This document shows, piece by piece, positions 63,060-64,000 of a stretch of DNA of 64,000 nt. The first letter of the stretch is position 1. Every line of letters begins with the position of its first letter. Source of the stretch: Variovorax ginsengisoli (GTDB lineage Bacteria > Pseudomonadota > Gammaproteobacteria > Burkholderiales > Burkholderiaceae_C); assembly GCF_030811835.1 (NCBI RefSeq), contig NZ_JAUSRO010000006.1:1-64000 (forward strand), read 5' to 3'. The position numbers and the translations under genes were made by a program. The notes beneath the pieces were generated by a model. That model searched no databases. It saw only the letters and a list, made by a program, of their open reading frames with translations, and was not told the origin of the DNA.

Positions 63060-64000
63060 TCAGATCACCCTGAAGTGATGCGTGCCGTCGCGCGCGAGTT
63101 GCGCGACCAGGCCGAACTCCCAGTCCAGGTAGGCCTGCATGGCTTCGGCCGGTGCGTCGGTGCCTTCGTAGGGGCGACGGTAGCGATCGGTGCGCGCGGT
63201 GGCCAGGCGCTGTTCTCCTGCCTCTGAGGGCAGGCCTGCCGCGAACCAGGCCACATTGCCGCCGGTGAGTACATACACCTGGGTGTCGCTGCCGCGGGCG
63301 TCGAGCAGTGCGCGCAGGTCGCGCGCGGCAAAGCGGGCCAGCAGGCTGCTGCCGCAGGTCAGCACATGGCGCGGCACGTCGGGAATGCGTTCGAGCGCTT
63401 GCGCAAGTTGTGCGCGAATGGCAAACCATGCGCCCGGAATGTGGCGCTTGACGTGGTTGGCGCTGGTGGTGACGTCGATCACCGCCACCGTCGAGGGCGA
63501 TTCGGCAAGCCACTGTGCCAGTTCGGCGGGTGACAGTTCCGTGACCTCGGGTTCGGGCGCATGCGTGGCCGTGGCCGGGCCGCACACGCTGAATGCCGAA
63601 CGCGTCGGCGTGGCGACCACATGCACGTCCCAACCCATCTGGGCGAGCCAGGATGCGCTCATGGCAGCGCGCACACCGTCGTCGTCGGCCAGCACGATGC
63701 GGGCGCCGCGCACGGGTGCCTGATGGTCGGTTTCCTGCACCAGTTGCCCGCCGGGGGCGTTCGCGAAGCCTTCGAGGTGGCCGGCTTCGTATTCCTCGGG
63801 CGTGCGCACGTCGAACCGGTACACGGTACGCCCTGGCGCCTCCAGCGTGGACAGGGCGTCGAGCGCGATCCAGCGCACGCCTGCGCGTTCGGCCACGTGC
63901 CGTGCGTCGGCCTGCGCGGCCGCCTGCTGCGCCGCGCTCGGCGCAGGCGCCTGGCGCGTGGCGCCGTGGTCGAGTTGCTGCCCCGCGAGCTTCCAGCCAA
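63060..64000 (-). CDS. Multidomain rhodanese-type sulfurtransferase, 5' end missing
   Basis: The frame is open to the window edge, giving the C-terminal 312 or so residues. Two rhodanese modules are visible: one at about WIALDALSTLEAPGRTVYRFDVRTPEEYEAGHLEGFANAPGGQ and a second at VAVIDVTTSANHVKRHIPGAWFAIRAQLAQALE, where CGSSLLARFAARDLR holds the catalytic Cys. In the first module the position of the active-site Cys is not obvious (VLADDDGVRA), so it may be inactive. The family has about 530 residues and up to four modules. Substrate and sulphur acceptor are unknown. Confidence 0.85.
   Translation of the reverse strand, partial: GWKLAGQQLDHGATRQAPAPSAAQQAAAQADARHVAERAGVRWIALDALSTLEAPGRTVYRFDVRTPEEYEAGHLEGFANAPGGQLVQETDHQAPVRGARIVLADDDGVRAAMSASWLAQMGWDVHVVATPTRSAFSVCGPATATHAPEPEVTELSPAELAQWLAESPSTVAVIDVTTSANHVKRHIPGAWFAIRAQLAQALERIPDVPRHVLTCGSSLLARFAARDLRALLDARGSDTQVYVLTGGNVAWFAAGLPSEAGEQRLATARTDRYRRPYEGTDAPAEAMQAYLDWEFGLVAQLARDGTHHFRVI

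Overview
The window looks like chromosomal DNA of a high-GC betaproteobacterium of the Burkholderiales, most probably Comamonadaceae and close to Variovorax. The grounds are gene content and order (yibN-like/grxC/secB/gpsA, scpA with a DUF3460 protein, FmdB/DUF502/aspS, ubiE/Tim44-like/ubiJ/ubiB, a giant DUF3683 oxidoreductase, a Bug-type binding protein). This placement is made from recognised protein families, not from a search. I see no rRNA, insertion sequence, prophage, CRISPR array or integrase. About 62 protein genes and one tRNA cover nearly all of the sequence.

Layout. 1-10 kb: the 3' end of a bamA-type gene, a convergent katG, then a cell-surface-signalling iron module (FecI-like sigma factor, FecR-like anti-sigma factor, TonB receptor with a signalling domain, PepSY membrane protein). 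10-25 kb: tRNA-Asn, a 1300-residue FAD/Fe-S dehydrogenase translationally linked to a HIT protein and a DUF971 protein, the ubiquinone genes ubiE, ubiJ and ubiB with a Tim44-like membrane protein, a sodium:solute symporter, FmdB, DUF502, aspS, and mqo on the opposite strand. 25-29 kb: nudB, an EEP-family hydrolase, folE, a BLUF blue-light receptor and a DUF429 protein.

29-34.4 kb is a compact envelope-stress locus: CsbD, a BON lipoprotein, and an opposite-strand operon of DUF883 (YqjD/ElaB-like), YqjE-like, YqjK-like and ferritin-like proteins. Beside it lie a CHASE3 histidine kinase, a divergent NarL-type regulator and a lone receiver protein. 34.7-45 kb: an AsmA-like protein, MoeB/ThiF, CtpA, GpmA, rhodanese-GrxC-SecB-GpsA, QueD-QueE, ScpA, and two small lipoproteins. 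45-53 kb: metG, a gamma-glutamylcyclotransferase, an NAD-type isocitrate dehydrogenase, YceH, a patatin, Mrp/ApbC and a LysR regulator. 53-64 kb: a BMP-family binding protein, an acyl-CoA synthetase, a Bug binding protein, guanine deaminase (preceded by a structured leader), dcd, a YpfJ-like metallopeptidase, RhlE, and a multidomain sulfurtransferase cut by the window edge.

Most of the window is housekeeping. The parts that most deserve a second look are the stress locus with its two-component neighbours, the pterin cluster carrying a BLUF photoreceptor, the structured leader of guaD (possible xanthine-I-like riboswitch), the QueD homologue with serine in place of the usual catalytic cysteine, and the Mqo with a secretion-signal-like N-terminus.
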